Of a stretch of DNA of 64,000 nt, positions 12,195 to 52,548 are shown one piece after another. The notes under the pieces are model-generated. The model ran no database searches. It was given only the letters and a program-made list of their open reading frames with translations, and had not been told where the DNA came from. The stretch covers positions 63,709,312 through 63,773,311 of the forward strand of contig CM057826.1 of the NCBI GenBank assembly GCA_030068075.1. The letters run 5' to 3'. A program made the position numbers and the translations under genes. Within the stretch, counting starts at the first letter, position 1, and each line of letters opens with the position of its first letter. This stretch comes from Paguma larvata. Lineage: Eukaryota; Chordata; Mammalia; Carnivora; Viverridae.

Positions 12195-12450
12195 TTTTTC
12201 TTTCTTAAATTATTTAACACTTATTTTGCATTAGGCATCCTTCCAAAAACTTTGTGAATTATAATTTATTTACTCATGACGACCCTGTGAAGTTGGAACT
12301 GTTGTTATCCCTGTTTTAGAGATGAACCAACAGAAACATGGTGAGCATATGTAACTTGCCCAGAGTCACACAGCTAAACAGTGGGGCTGGGATTTCACCC
12401 ATCCAAGCGGGATTCAGAGACAGTTCTATGCCTTATCGTGCTGCTTCATC
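12195..12450 (+). repeat. MIR SINE
   Basis: gacgaccctgtgaagttgga, ttttagagatgaaccaacag and cccagagtcacacagctaaa follow the MIR consensus order. Confidence 0.75.
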
Positions 12451-12642
12451 TTACTAGTATTAGGTAGAATGATGGAGAAAGGAAAACATTTGGAATTTAA
12501 GTCAGGACAAAAGTGAGAAAAGAGCAATATTTATACAAAAGAAATCCAAATGAATGGTATGCTTCCAGGTACTTCATGCATAGCTGATATAGTACAAATG
12601 TTGACACTGTATGAAACATAGTGATAAAACTCTAGGCTGCTT

Positions 12643-12833
12643 TGGGGGATTGGGTGGCTCAGTTGGTTGAGGGTCCAACTCTCAATCCTGGCTCAGGGCA
12701 TGATCTTATGGTTCATGGGACTGATCCCTGTTTCAGATTCCATGCCTCCCTCTCTCTCTGCCCTTTCCCCGCTCCCACTCTCTCTCTCTCTGTCAAAAAA
12801 TAAATAAACGTTGAAAAAAATTAAAAAAAAAGA
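12643..12833 (+). repeat. Felid SINE, diverged
   Basis: Degraded head gggggattgggtggctcag, then ctctctctgccctttccccg body and aaaaaataaataaacgttg tail. Confidence 0.9.
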
Positions 12834-12884
12834 AGTACACAAAATAGGCAAAAATATCTACATTGGTGGAACTATTAATAGAAA

Positions 12885-13101
12885 AACTATTTATTTGAGC
12901 ATGCCCAAGCGGGGAAGAGGGAGAGAGGGAGAGGGAGAGGGAGAGGGAGAGAAAGAGAGAGAGAGAGAGGGAGAGAGAATCTTAAGCAGGCTCTATGCTT
13001 GGAGCAGAGTGTGACACTGGGCTCGATCCCAAGACCCTGGGATCACAACCTGAGCCAAAATCAACAATTGGACACTCAACGACTGAGCCACCCAGGCGCC
13101 C
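12885..13101 (-). repeat. Felid SINE with expanded GA-rich microsatellite
   Basis: Reverse-oriented copy ending gagccacccaggcgccc. Its body (12917-12990) has expanded into a long ggagag/gaga microsatellite. Confidence 0.92.
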
Positions 13102-13781
13102 AAGAAAAACAACTGAAAAAGTAGAACATATAGAGAACTACAGGCCAATACCTCTGATGCAAAGATCCTCAACCTAATATTAACAAACTGAATCCAGCAA
13201 TACATTAAAAATAATTATACATCATGATCAAGTGGGATTTGTTCCCTGGATGCAAGGACAGTTCAATATTAGCTAATCAATCAATTCGATATATCACATC
13301 CATAGGGAAAATATAAAAACCATATTATCATTTCAATATGCAGAAAATGCATTTGACAAAGTACAACATTCATTGTTGATAAAACTCTCAACGATGTTGG
13401 TTTAGAGGAAACATAACTTAAGAAAATAAAGGCCATTTATTAAAAACCTACAGCAGACATCATCCTTGATGACGAAAAGCTGAGATCAGGAACAAGACAA
13501 GATGTCTGCTCTGATCACTTGTATTCAAAATAATACTGGAACTCCTAGCCACAGCAGCCAGACAAGAAAATGGAACAAAAGGTATCCGGATTGTCAAGGA
13601 AAAAGTAAAACTTTCACTGTTTGCAGGTGACAGGATACCATATATAGAAAACCCTCAAGACTCCACCAAAAAACTACTAGAACTGATAAATGAATTCAGT
13701 AATGTCACAGGATACAAAAATCAATGCACAGAAATGCGTTACATTTCATACACTAATATTGAAGCAGCAGAAAGTGAAATT

Positions 13782-14006
13782 TTTTTTTTAAATTTTTTTT
13801 TAACATTTATTTATTTTTTTTGAGAGACATAGAGACAGTATGAGCAGGGGAAGGGCACAGAGAGAGGGAGATACAGAATCTGAAGCAGGCTCCAGGCTCT
13901 GAGCCATCAGCGCAGAGCCCGATGCGGGGCTCGAACTCACAGACCGTGAGATCATGACCTGAGTCGAAGTTGGCCGCTTAACCAACTGAGCCACCCAGGC
14001 GCCCCC
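13782..14006 (-). repeat. Felid SINE nested in the LINE-1
   Basis: Reverse-oriented copy flanked by agaaagtgaaatt at 13769-13781 and 14007-14019. The LINE-1 sequence resumes exactly across the duplication, so the SINE is the younger element. Confidence 0.97.
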
Positions 14007-15420
14007 AGAAAGTGAAATTAAGAAAACAATTTCATTTACAACTGTACAAAAAATAATAATACACCTAAGAATAAACTTAACCAAGGAGGTCATAGACCTA
14101 TACTCTGGAAAGTAAAAAACACTAGTGAAAGAAATTGAAGATGACACAAAAAGAAAGGCATTTCATGCTCATTGGTTGGAAGAACAAATATTGTTAAAAT
14201 GCCCTACTACCCAAAGCAATCTAAAGATTTAATGCGATCCGTATCAAAATACCAACAGCATTTTTCACAGAACTAGAACAAAGAATCCTAAAATTTGTAT
14301 GGAACCACAAAAGACCCTGAATAGCCAAAGCAATCTCGAAAAAGTGGTATAATTCCAGATTTCAAGTTATACTTCAAAACCGTAGTAACCAAAACAGTGT
14401 GATACTGGCACAAAAACAGACACATAGATCAACAGAACAGAATAGAAAGCCCAGAAATAAACACACGTTAATATGGTTAATCAATCTTTAACAAAGGAGG
14501 CAAGAATATCCAATTGGGAAAAGACAGTCTTTTTCAACAAATGGTATTGGGAAAAGTTGACAGCTACATGCAGAAGAATGAAGCTGGAACACTTTCTTGC
14601 ACCATACACAAAAATAAACTCAAAATGAATTAAATACCAAAATGTGAGATATGAAACCATAAAAATTCTGGAAGAGAGCACAGACAGTAATTCTCTGACA
14701 TTGGCTGTAGCTACATTTTTCTAGATATGTATATATGTTTCTTGAGTCAAGGGAAATGAAAGGAAAAATAAACTACTGAGGCTACATCAAAATGAAAAGT
14801 TTCTGCACAGCAAAGGAAACAATCAACAAAACTAAAAGACAACATACAGAATGGAGAAGATATTTGCAAATGACATATCCAATAAAGGGCTAATATCCTT
14901 AAAAAAGAACTTACACAACCCAACACCAAAAACCAAATAATCCAATGAAAAAATGGGTGGAACATAGGAAGTGACATTTTTTCAAAGAAGACATACAGAT
15001 GGCAAACAGACACATGAAAAGATGCTCAACCTCACTCATCATCAGGGAAATGGAACGCAAAACCACAATGAGATATCACCCACCTCACACCTGTCAGAAT
15101 GACTAAAATAAAAAATGCAAGAAACAACAACCGTTGGCAAGGATGAGGAGAAAAAGGAACTCTCATGCCTTGTCAGCAGGAACGCAAACTGGTGCAGCCA
15201 CTGTGGAAAACAGTATGGAAGGTCCTCGAAAAATTAAAAATAGAATACCATATGATCCAAAAATTATATTCCTGGGTATTTACCCCCAAAATACAAAACA
15301 CCAATTCAAAGGGCTACGTGCACCCCTGTATTTATTGCATCATTATTTACAATTGCCAAATTCTGAAAGTGGCTCAAGTGTCCACTGATAGATGAATGGA
15401 CAAAGAAGAGGTGATACACG

Positions 15421-15460
<40 letters not shown>
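15421..15460 (+). repeat. (CA)n microsatellite
   Basis: An uninterrupted CA dinucleotide run within the LINE-1, at the place where the element normally has an AT/AC-rich tract. Confidence 0.97.
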
Positions 15461-15463
<3 letters not shown>

Positions 15464-15500
15464 GAATGTTATTCAGCAATAAAAATGAAGGAAATCCTGC

Positions 15501-15859
15501 TGTAGGGCCTCCCCATTGGGTGGGAGCTGGCAGCTTAGGCAGTGAAAGAATTCGCCATGGCAGAACAAAGGTGATAGAAGTTGACTTAATATACTGCCAT
15601 AGAGCAGCGGGCAAGACAGCAAAGGAGAGGTGATGATGAGGGCTACAGTTACAGGGTGGAGTAAGGGAGGATGGCAATGTATGGAATTTCCCCTTTTTTG
15701 GTAATCTTAGGAACTGTGCCTGGTTGTAAGCAGCCCATTGGTTGCTTAGGGCCTATGGCTTAATGAGCTTGTTTGCATTAGCCTGGTGGTCACTGTGGGC
15801 CCTTTCGCCTTGCTCAAGTTTCCACTACTCAAGCCTGTTGCCTAAAAGTGACCTCTATA
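15501..15859. mobile_element. Unassigned 359-bp insertion, solo-LTR-like
   Basis: The LINE-1 frame is interrupted after gaaatcctgc and resumes at cttgccatttgcaa. The intervening 359 bp has no LINE-1 similarity. It starts with TG, has a promoter-and-leader-like composition (gcagaacaaaggtgatagaa, ctgccatagagcagcgggca) and leaves a degenerate cctgc/cttgc duplication at its edges. A solo endogenous-retrovirus LTR fits best. No coding region is present and the family is not identified. Confidence 0.6.
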
Positions 15860-16424
15860 CTTGCCATTTGCAAGTATACTCTAGAGAGTATAAATGAAGT
15901 AAGCCTGACAAAGAAAGAAATACTGTATGATTTCACTCATATGTGAAATTTAAGAAACAAATGAACAAAGGAAAAGAACAGACTCTTAATTATAGAGAAC
16001 AAACTGAGAGTTACCAGAGGAGAGGGGAGTGGGGGGATGGGTGAAATAGGTGAAGGGGATGAAGAGTACACTTACCCTGATGAACACAGAGTAATGTTTA
16101 GAATTGTTGAATCACTACATCGTACACCCGAAACGAATATAACGCTGTCTGTTAACTATATTGGAATAAATAAATAAAAGGTCATTTAAAAATATGCATT
16201 TTTAAAAAGTTCAACATACAGAATGTCAGACAGTAACAAGTGCTATGGAGAAAAGCAAGCCAGGGGCTATAGAGCATTGGGGGTTGCAATTTGGGATCAG
16301 AGAAGTCCCCACAGAGGTGCCATTTGAGTAAAGACCTGCAAAGTGAGAGGAGACAGTTGGGTGGTTACCTGGAGCTTACCAGATAAGGGAGGGTTCCCCC
16401 ATATCAGGACTATGGACATTGAGG

Positions 16425-16622
16425 CCTGGATAATCTTGTCGTGGGAGGGTTGTCCTGTACATGGTAGGATGGTTTAGCAGCATTGCTGGCCACTACCCAC
16501 CAGATACTAGTAGCATCCACTTGCCCAGCTGTGACCATCTGTTTGATAACCAAAGATGTCTTCAGACATTGCCACATGTCCTGTGTGGGGCAAAATCATC
16601 CCTGGTTGAGAACCGTGGAGCT
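16425..16622 (-). repeat. MER20 hAT-type DNA transposon
   Basis: gttgtcctgtacatggtagg, atggtttagcagcattgctg, gtcttcagacattgccacat and ccctggttgagaaccgtgga trace the MER20 consensus in reverse. It lies about 1.8 kb upstream of REEP5. Confidence 0.85.
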
Positions 16623-16811
16623 AGAAGAAGGGTGAAAGGCCTGCAGAAGGAATGCATTCAGCTTGTTTGAGGCACAGCAAGGAGGCAGGCAGTAGATGAA
16701 ATTAGAAAAGAGAAGGAAGAATTACACCACCTATGACAGTTGGAAAGCTACTGGAGGGTTCAGAGCAAAAAAGAATACACTTGACTCACATTTTAAAAAG
16801 ATCCAATTGAC

Positions 16812-17037
16812 GGGGCACCTGGGTGGCTCAGTCAGTTAAGCAACCAACTCTTGGTTTTGGCTCAGGTCATGATCTCACGGTTGGTGGAATGGAGCCCTGG
16901 ATCTGGCTCTGTGCTTGTGGCATGGAGCCTGCTTGGGATTCTCTCTCACCCTCTCTCTGCCCCTGCCCCACTCGTGCTCTCTGTCTCTCTCAAAACAATA
17001 AATAAACTTAAAAACAAACAAACAAAAAAAACCTTTT
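16812..17037 (+). repeat. Felid SINE inside the L2-like relic
   Basis: Full copy with aaacaataaataaactt and (aaac)n tail. It is flanked by aaagatccaattg at about 16797-16809 and 17039-17051. Confidence 0.95.
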
Positions 17038-17270
17038 TAAAGATCCAATTGGCTCACACATTGAGAATTGGCTGTAGGTGGAAAGAGAGTAAGGGACAGC
17101 TCATTTGGAAGGATATCACAATAATTCCATTAATTTTTTATTTGGTTTAATTTGTTCACTGATGTGGCTGGATGGTGGTGGGAGCACTGAGAGAACTGAG
17201 CTAAGAATTTCTAGGGAAAAAAGAAGAAGGAGAATTCGAGTAAAAGCAAAGGAAAAGCCAGGAGTGGGCA

Positions 17271-45939
<28,669 letters not shown>

Positions 45940-48285
45940 ACCCCTGACTGGATGAGACCTTTCTGCCCTCTCTGTACCTTCCTATTAGCGCTTGATGTTA
46001 TATTAGGGACAGTGGAATAATCATTTTAATAATGTTGCCTTGGAAACATTTTTGATATATTAAAAAAAGGAATGTGGTAGTTTTTTTGTTTTTTTGCTTT
46101 TACTGTCTATATACATAAGGGGTATTTAAATTTAATGCAATGGGCAGCGTCCAAATTTTTGGAAAATATATTTTGCCTCTGGGTAGGAAAAGATGTATGT
46201 TACCATCCTGCAGGAAATAGAAACTTGAAATTCTATATCCCACAGGCTTTGTACTTCAACAAGCTCTCTCTGCATGCATTTTCTCTGTACTTCTATTTTA
46301 GGATACACTTTAAGATTCTACTTCATGTTATGTACAATTTTGTATTAAATGTTTTTCATGTATTTGTGCATACATATGTGTAGGGAAATGTTACTGACTG
46401 TGACATGTATAATGCTCATAGGGAGCGCCTGCCAAAAGCTGAAGTTTCCAGTGTGCTGGTGTGATCTGTTAAATAATACTCCAGAAAATTAAAAAAACAA
46501 ATACTGATATTCCCAATGAATAGTTAAGTGATAAATAAGGTTGGGTGGGGGCTGACCTGGTTTCCTAACACTGTAGCAGCTGAATACCAGAATAGCTGTG
46601 TCAAGCAGTCACTTTGATGATAGATGGGGAAATGTACACACACACCAGGACTACACAGCTTCCATCTCCCTGTAGAACTAGTAATAATGTCTTGTGGCCT
46701 TAAAAAAATATGATTATAAGCTTTAGATTTGTCTGTTTTTAATAGAAACCATCGCTGGTTTCTCCATCAAAGCTGAGTAACATGTTGGTTTAGTCTTATT
46801 TTCATTCCTAGTCTTTTTTTTTTTTTTAAAACTAGCCTAAGAAACCTCCAGACTTTCCCACCTCTGATTACATGTATGTTCTTGTTTATATCATTAGCAG
46901 TTACATGCTAATGACGACACCAGGCTCTGAGAGCAAGGCTGGGAGAATGAAAGGATGGTATAACCTATAAACCAGTTGGCAGTGAAGTCAAACTGCTTTC
47001 ACCTTCTTTTTCTGGCCTTTAAGGTCAAAAGCAAGAGGCCGCCCTAGTTTACAAGTCAAAATCATTTGTAGTCCATTTAAATGCCTTCATCTTTATACTC
47101 TGTTTTGATAAGTTGCAGGTAACTACATAGTTTAAGGACAAAACAAAAAGTTGACATTAAGCTTTCGACTTTGATCAGCCAGCTTATAGGAACTTCAACT
47201 CATTTGCAGTAGAAAAACCGAGTGTCCTTCTGAATTAGACTCCACTGACCAAAACAAAACTAAGTATAACAAAACTAACAAGTTTAATTATCCTGTCTGT
47301 AAAATATCTTTTAGGACAAAAAGTAGATGATTAGTTCTCTTTTGGATAATGGGTAAGATCATAATGAAATATCATGATGTAAAAAATATCAAAGATATCA
47401 AAAGTTGGGGACAATATCACCTAAGTATTATTATATGGATCAAGGTATTTATTTTTTCCCAGTAAGACAGTGGTAATCATAAGGCATCTTATTTAACTCA
47501 CCTTAAAAGGAAAAAAAAAAAAAAACAGACTTAGAAAATAAGCAATTAATAATTGGGAGAAAATCAAGCCTTGATTTAAAAAAAAAAAAAAAGTTCCTCT
47601 AGGAGTACTTAAGTTCCTTTCCCCATAATAAAGTATACTTTTCTTGGTGGCAGAATGAAAAGTAGCAACTTCTAGCATACAGAATAGATAATCAGGTTGC
47701 CAGCATGTAGAATATATAACTTTCAGTATACAAAATATCAGGCAAGAGGGGGAAGCATAAAAGATACTATTGCTCATAACTACTTAGAGGCTGGTACCAG
47801 TTTAAAAACTGCTCTAGTAAGAAAATATATTCTGAATGCAATTATTTTGTCCTTACAGCTTTTTCCTGCAGTGCATTCTCTAAGAAATTTAAGTTACTGT
47901 TTTTGGCAGTGAAAGTGTACATACTAATGACAGGAGAAGTTAATGAGTTGAGCAATTATGTCTGTTTAGATTTCCCAAATAACACATCGCCATGGCTAGA
48001 GTATTTGAAAATCTAATTGAAAAACTAATTGAGCCTATGTCTAGCTAGTAGACAGGCATTTCTGTGTACATGAATGGTGTTTCAGGGGTAAAATCAAAGA
48101 ACCTCCCCAACACTTCCCTTACTTGAAAGCTTTCGGATCAATAGTTACTGCTACTCTGGGGAGAGTTTTCTATCCACAGCCTGAAGAAAATGAGCATAGC
48201 CTTTAAATAAGTTTATCACCCATCCTGAAGATGTGATATATTAAATGGAAATGGATGTAAATAAAATTGTTATCTCACTGAACTA
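45940..48285 (+). other. REEP5: REEP5 3' UTR
   Basis: About 2.35 kb from the stop to just after the AATAAA at 48260-48265. It contains no recognisable SINE although the locus is saturated with them, which fits purifying constraint on the UTR. An internal AATAAA at 47627-47632 could give a shorter isoform. A-rich runs at 47512-47525 and 47578-47592 could cause internal oligo(dT) priming. The endpoint is inferred from the signal and from the similar length of the human 3' UTR as I recall it. Confidence 0.75.
48260..48265 (+). terminator. REEP5: REEP5 poly(A) signal
   Basis: AATAAA within gatgtaaataaaattgtt, followed about 20-30 nt later by a GT/T-rich element (attgtgtttcattttctttt), the usual cleavage-site arrangement. 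Confidence 0.8.
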
Positions 48286-48944
48286 TTGTGTTTCATTTTC
48301 TTTTCTGGGGCTTTAAAAAAAATATAGAATCACTTAAGCAATATCTGAAGTAAATACAGGTAAATGAACCTTAAACGCTGCTGTTTATTAACCCCATTCT
48401 TCACCTGGCCTGTATAATCTTCCCCTGGTGGTTACTACCTGTCAGAGGAAAAACTCCCAAAGGAAAACAAACAACCATGAAAAGCTTCTAGCAATAATTA
48501 GCACTAGATTTAAAGAAAACCTAAAATGCTTTCAACCGCATATTGTGTTACACACCGTCTCTTAGAAGGTGGTTGCCTCTAAGTGTATTTTGAGGTAGGA
48601 AATACTTGTTGGCATGTGCCTGCGAATTACTATGTACTTGAGAAGAGACCGAGGAAGGAGGAACTTGAGAATTTTATTAAAAATGTCTGCTTCTGGAGGG
48701 CATGCTTTGGTCAGCTTTGTCTTCTACATGTCTGTCTGTCTAGAATCATGGTGTCTAGAGTACGAGTTCACATCCTTAGCCATCAGATACTAAGTTCTAT
48801 GTAGTACAGTAGGAAAGTAAATGAGAGTGATCTTAAGTAAATCTCTTTGTGGCTCCTTATTACAATATTAACTTATAAAATCTCTTTGTAATATACATCT
48901 CATGGAGTATTAAGAGCAATAAGGAGGTTCTCAGGTTAGAACAA

Positions 48945-49125
48945 TGGTTTTCAAACTTCAGTGTGCATTGGAAATTCTCTGCAGGGGAGGAGATTGTTCT
49001 AACACATTGCTGGTCCCGTCTAGAGTTTCTGATTCAGTAGGTCTGGGCTGGGACTGAAAATTTGCATTTCCAGTAGACCCCTAGGTGATGCTGATGGTCC
49101 AGGAACCACACTTTGAGATAAAATC
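48945..49125. repeat. MER5A hAT DNA transposon
   Basis: gttttcaaacttcagtgtgc, ctgattcagtaggtctgggc, tttgcatttccagtagaccc and ggaaccacactttgagataa trace MER5A almost end to end. Confidence 0.85.
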
Positions 49126-49169
49126 ATTGGGTCAGATAAACACTACCTTTACACTTAATATACATTGGT

Positions 49170-49340
49170 TTTTAGATCTGGCTGCATATTACAATCACCT
49201 GAGAAGCTTTCCAAACATGCTGGTATCTGCCTCCACTAAAGAAATTCTGGCATTAATCTACTGTGATACCCAGGTACCAGTATGCTTTTAAAACTCCAGG
49301 GTGATTCTGATATGTAGCCAGTTTTGAAAACTTGCAGAAA
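49170..49340. repeat. Second MER5A-like copy
   Basis: gcatattacaatcacctgag, aaagaaattctggcattaat and agggtgattctgatatgtag. More diverged than its neighbour. Confidence 0.7.
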
Positions 49341-49404
49341 CCACTACTGAAGTCAAGAATCCCAAGGTCTGGAGAGAGTTTGTCTTCGCTAGTATTCGTT
49401 CACG

Positions 49405-49795
49405 AGGTGTGTGTTTCCTAATGTTGCTATAACACATTGCCACAAAGTTAGAGGCTCAAAACAGTATAAATTTAGTAGCTTACAGTTCTGGAGATCAGAC
49501 ATCCAAAAGGGCCTGCATTCCTTCTGGAGGCTGTAGGGGAGAATCCATTTCCTTGCTTCTTTCAGCTAGAAGCTGCTTGCATTCCATTGGCTCGTGGCCC
49601 CTTAGCACTCCAGCTTCTGCTTCCCTTTTATAAGGATCCTTCGGATTACAAGGGATCCACCTGGATAACCATGACTCTCTCCAGCTGAAGATTCCTAATC
49701 ACATCTGTGAGGCCTTTTGCCATATAAAGTGATATTTGCAAGAGTTTTTTGGGGGGGAGGGCGGGGGCAGGGGACAACACACTATTCTGCCTACT
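49405..49795 (-). repeat. MLT1-type MaLR LTR
   Basis: ttgctataacacattgccac, cttacagttctggagatcag, cattccttctggaggctgta and tcctaatcacatctgtgagg are the MLT1 LTR in reverse. A G-rich run lies near 49750-49772. Ancient solo LTR with no internal sequence. Confidence 0.85.
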
Positions 49796-49830
49796 ATGTC
49801 TAATCTCTTTGGTATAGGCATTTCATTATA

Positions 49831-50041
49831 GGGTGCCTGCATGGCTCAGTTGGTTAAGCATGTGATTTTTGATTTCGGCTCAGGTCATGATCTCAACAGT
49901 TCGTGAGATCGAGCCCTGCATCCTGCTCTGCACTGGGAGCATGGAGCCTGCTTGGGTTTCTCTCTCCTCCTTCTTTTCTGCCCCTCCCCAACTCACACTT
50001 GGTCTGTCTCTCTCTCAAAATAAATAAACATTAAAAAGTTG
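49831..50041 (+). repeat. Felid SINE, first of a tandem pair
   Basis: Head gggtgcctgcatggctcag to tail aaaataaataaacattaaaa. It is preceded by ttcattata at 49822-49830 and followed by ttcattata at 50042-50050. Confidence 0.96.
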
Positions 50042-50050
50042 TTCATTATA

Positions 50051-50251
50051 CGGGTGCCTGGGTGGCTCAGTCGGTTAAATGTCTGACTCTTGAGTTTCAG
50101 CTCAGGTCATGATCTTGCAGTTTGCAGGTTCAAGCCCCGTGTCAGGCTGATAGTGCGAGCCTGCTTGGGATTCTCTCTCTCTCCATCTCTCTCTGACCTC
50201 CCCTGCTTGTACTCTCTCTCAAAATAAATAATAAACATTAAAACAATTTTT
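50051..50251 (+). repeat. Felid SINE, second of a tandem pair
   Basis: Head cgggtgcctgggtggctcag to tail aaataaataataaacattaa. It is flanked by ttcattata at 50042-50050 and 50252-50260. It differs in sequence from the first copy, so it is a separate insertion and not a duplication of it. Confidence 0.96.
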
Positions 50252-50260
50252 TTCATTATA

Positions 50261-51894
50261 AAGTCACCCCTAACATCGAAATAACCGCAAAGAGCAATCT
50301 TAATGTTGGGAGGGAACTAAAAATAAAAAAAAAGGAATGGTGAAAAAATACCTTATTCTCTTCCAGGTGACACACTGGCAGTTTGTCCTCCAGAGACAGT
50401 AAGAGGATCGTTGGAGTGGGGAGAACACAGGCAGGGTTAAGGGAGGGAAGTTGTAATAAAAACAGGATCGAGAGACTCAATGCTAAGACCCATTTCTCCC
50501 ACTCCCAACTTCTCCCACTGGTCGCCCTGGCCTTTATTCTCCTGGGAGCTTGTTGGACTCTAAGAAACAGGTCAGTCTAAGAAAAAAATACTTCTGATCT
50601 TGGAAATTTCCCCTAAAGGGGGATTCAGCTATCCCTTTAGTAAGATTCAGTCTGCAAACCTTTCTTACGTGCTCAGAACTTCCAATCAACTTTTTGGTTT
50701 TTCATTCAAAAAGCCGTCAATCTAAAAAACCAAAACCTCCCATAAATCTAAGGAAAGCCACTTAATATGACAGGAATCAAAATAAAAACCACCACCACCA
50801 ACAAAGAAAGGAAATTGAAAACAAAAGAATATAAGCATACCTCCCCCTCAGATATAAGAATCACACCCATAAATTAAGAACAAAATGCTAGTAAAAGGAA
50901 ATATTCAGACGACAAGTGAGCTTGGAGAAGTTGAAAATACAAGAAAAATGAACAGTTCTTGAAAATACAAGAAAATGAACAGGGGAGATAGAGCTGTCTG
51001 GAAGACAGAGCTGAGGAATTCTAGGAAATAGAATATAAAGGCAAAGAATTGGAAATAGGAGGGAAAAAAAGATGAGAAAATTTGAGAACTAGTCCAGCAC
51101 ATCCAATATGCAAATAAGGAGTTCCAAGATCAGAAAGGAGTTCCACTGATGAAATTTTCAAGAAAATTCCCAGGTGAAGAACACAAGTTTCCAGATTGAA
51201 AGGCCCATTAGGTACCCGGCACAATAGACAAAAATGTCCAAACAAAGCACACTATTGTGATATTTTAGAATACTGAGCTGTTGTGAGTTTCAACAAGAAA
51301 AATGTGAGTCACAAAAGATCATTAACTAGAATGGCTTGGACTTCCCTTCAGCTATAACATTAGTCAGAAGACCACGAAGCAATGTCCTTGAACTTCTGAA
51401 ATAAAATGACTTGCAATTCTAATTCTATACTCACCCACACTGTGTGAGGGTAGAAAGATGACACTTTCAGACATGCAAGGTCTAAGAACACTTATCTCCT
51501 TGCATTTTCCCCAGGAAGATCCTGAAGATGGGCTACAAACAAGGACGTAACCCAAGACAGAATGCACAGTATACCATGATACAAGTTATCCAAAACAGCA
51601 AAGCAGTGAAGCAAGTCACCCTGGATGACGGGGAAGAAAGAACCCAGACTGAAGCTGTGCACTAGGCCTAAAGGGTAACCAGTAGAGATTAGAAAGAACC
51701 AGGTAAAAGGCTCCAGAAGTGACCTCTTTAAAAAGATGAAATTAAATTGATGTGACACACGCTTTAGAAGGATATTTTTGACAGTCGATAATGTGTGGTT
51801 GAGTGACTGATATTCAAAAAACTAAGCAAATTAAAAAAAAAGTAATTTGCTCTGTGGAAAACATAAATCCAGAAAACAAAAGTAACATTAGTAT
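50261..51894. other. Convergent intergenic spacer, largely single-copy
   Basis: A-rich with several short direct repeats (for example gaaaatacaagaaaaatgaa / gaaaatacaagaaaatgaac near 50934-50980). No gene is recognised. Confidence 0.45.
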
Positions 51895-52040
51895 ATGTCA
51901 GTGTTTCTCACTGGAATGTGCCTAAGAATCCCTTGAGGATCTTTTAAATTCTGGGGCCAAAGATTCTGCATTTTTCATAATTTTCCAGGGAAGACCAGTG
52001 CTGTTGGACCCCTGACCACACTTTTGAGTAGCAAAGTACT
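51895..52040. repeat. MER5A-like relic
   Basis: gtgtttctcactggaatgtg, aaagattctgcatttttcat and cacacttttgagtagcaaag follow the MER5A ends and centre, with gaps. Confidence 0.65.
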
Positions 52041-52548
52041 TCATGGTTCAGCTATGAATGGAATATAGGATAGTAATGTGAACTCTGAATACTGATTTTA
52101 GTTATGAGATATATTGGTAGGAGGGAGGATAGGAAGCATACATTGAGGGGTAAAGGAAGGAAAACTAAATCATCCTCTTCGACAGATGGAAGTTAATGCC
52201 TAAAAAATAAAACAAAACAAAACAACCAAACTACTATTAAAACTAGCTGGCTCCTTACGTTATGTATCATGTTGATAATAATAAAATCCTTAAAAACTGG
52301 GCAAAGGTGTGAACGTAATACACTGAAATAAATACAAATGGCATTTCAACATATGAATGCTCAGTCTTGCTCATAGAAAAGATTCTATTTTTCACTTGAT
52401 TGGCAAAAGAAAAGTTCAATTATGCACTGATTGCAACAATGTGAAGAAAAGTCATACGGCAATACAGAAAGAGTCCTGAAACCTTTTCTATTGTCCCAAA
52501 ACCAAAATAATTCTAGACTCTGGTCATCCTTCTGTGACAAATCTTTTC

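Larger units (their letters stand above)
13104..16185 (+). mobile_element. LINE-1, 5'-truncated 3' half with later insertions
   Basis: Follows carnivore LINE-1 from the middle of ORF2 (reverse-transcriptase region, around acaggccaatacctctgatg and gatcaagtgggatttgttcc). It continues through the C-terminal ORF2 segments (atgagatatcacccacctca, ctggtgcagccactgtggaa) to a 3' end with gatttcactcatatgtgaaa and a (aata)n tail near 16170-16185. ORF2 is broken by stops, small indels and two insertions (13782-14006 and 15501-15859), so it is dead. No 5' UTR or ORF1 is present. Confidence 0.95.
16205..17270 (-). repeat. L2-like relic split by MER20 and a SINE
   Basis: Segments such as aacaagtgctatggagaaaa and agtaaagacctgcaaagtga (before 16420), and ctactggagggttcagagca and attggctgtaggtggaaaga (after 16630), belong in order to one ancient repeat. 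The same repeat recurs at 41.5-43.5 kb. I take it as L2 in minus orientation; the family name is from memory. Confidence 0.55.

Noticed and set aside
13104..16185. Possible active LINE-1
   Set aside because: Only the 3' half is present. ORF2 is interrupted by stops, indels and two insertions, so it cannot be functional.
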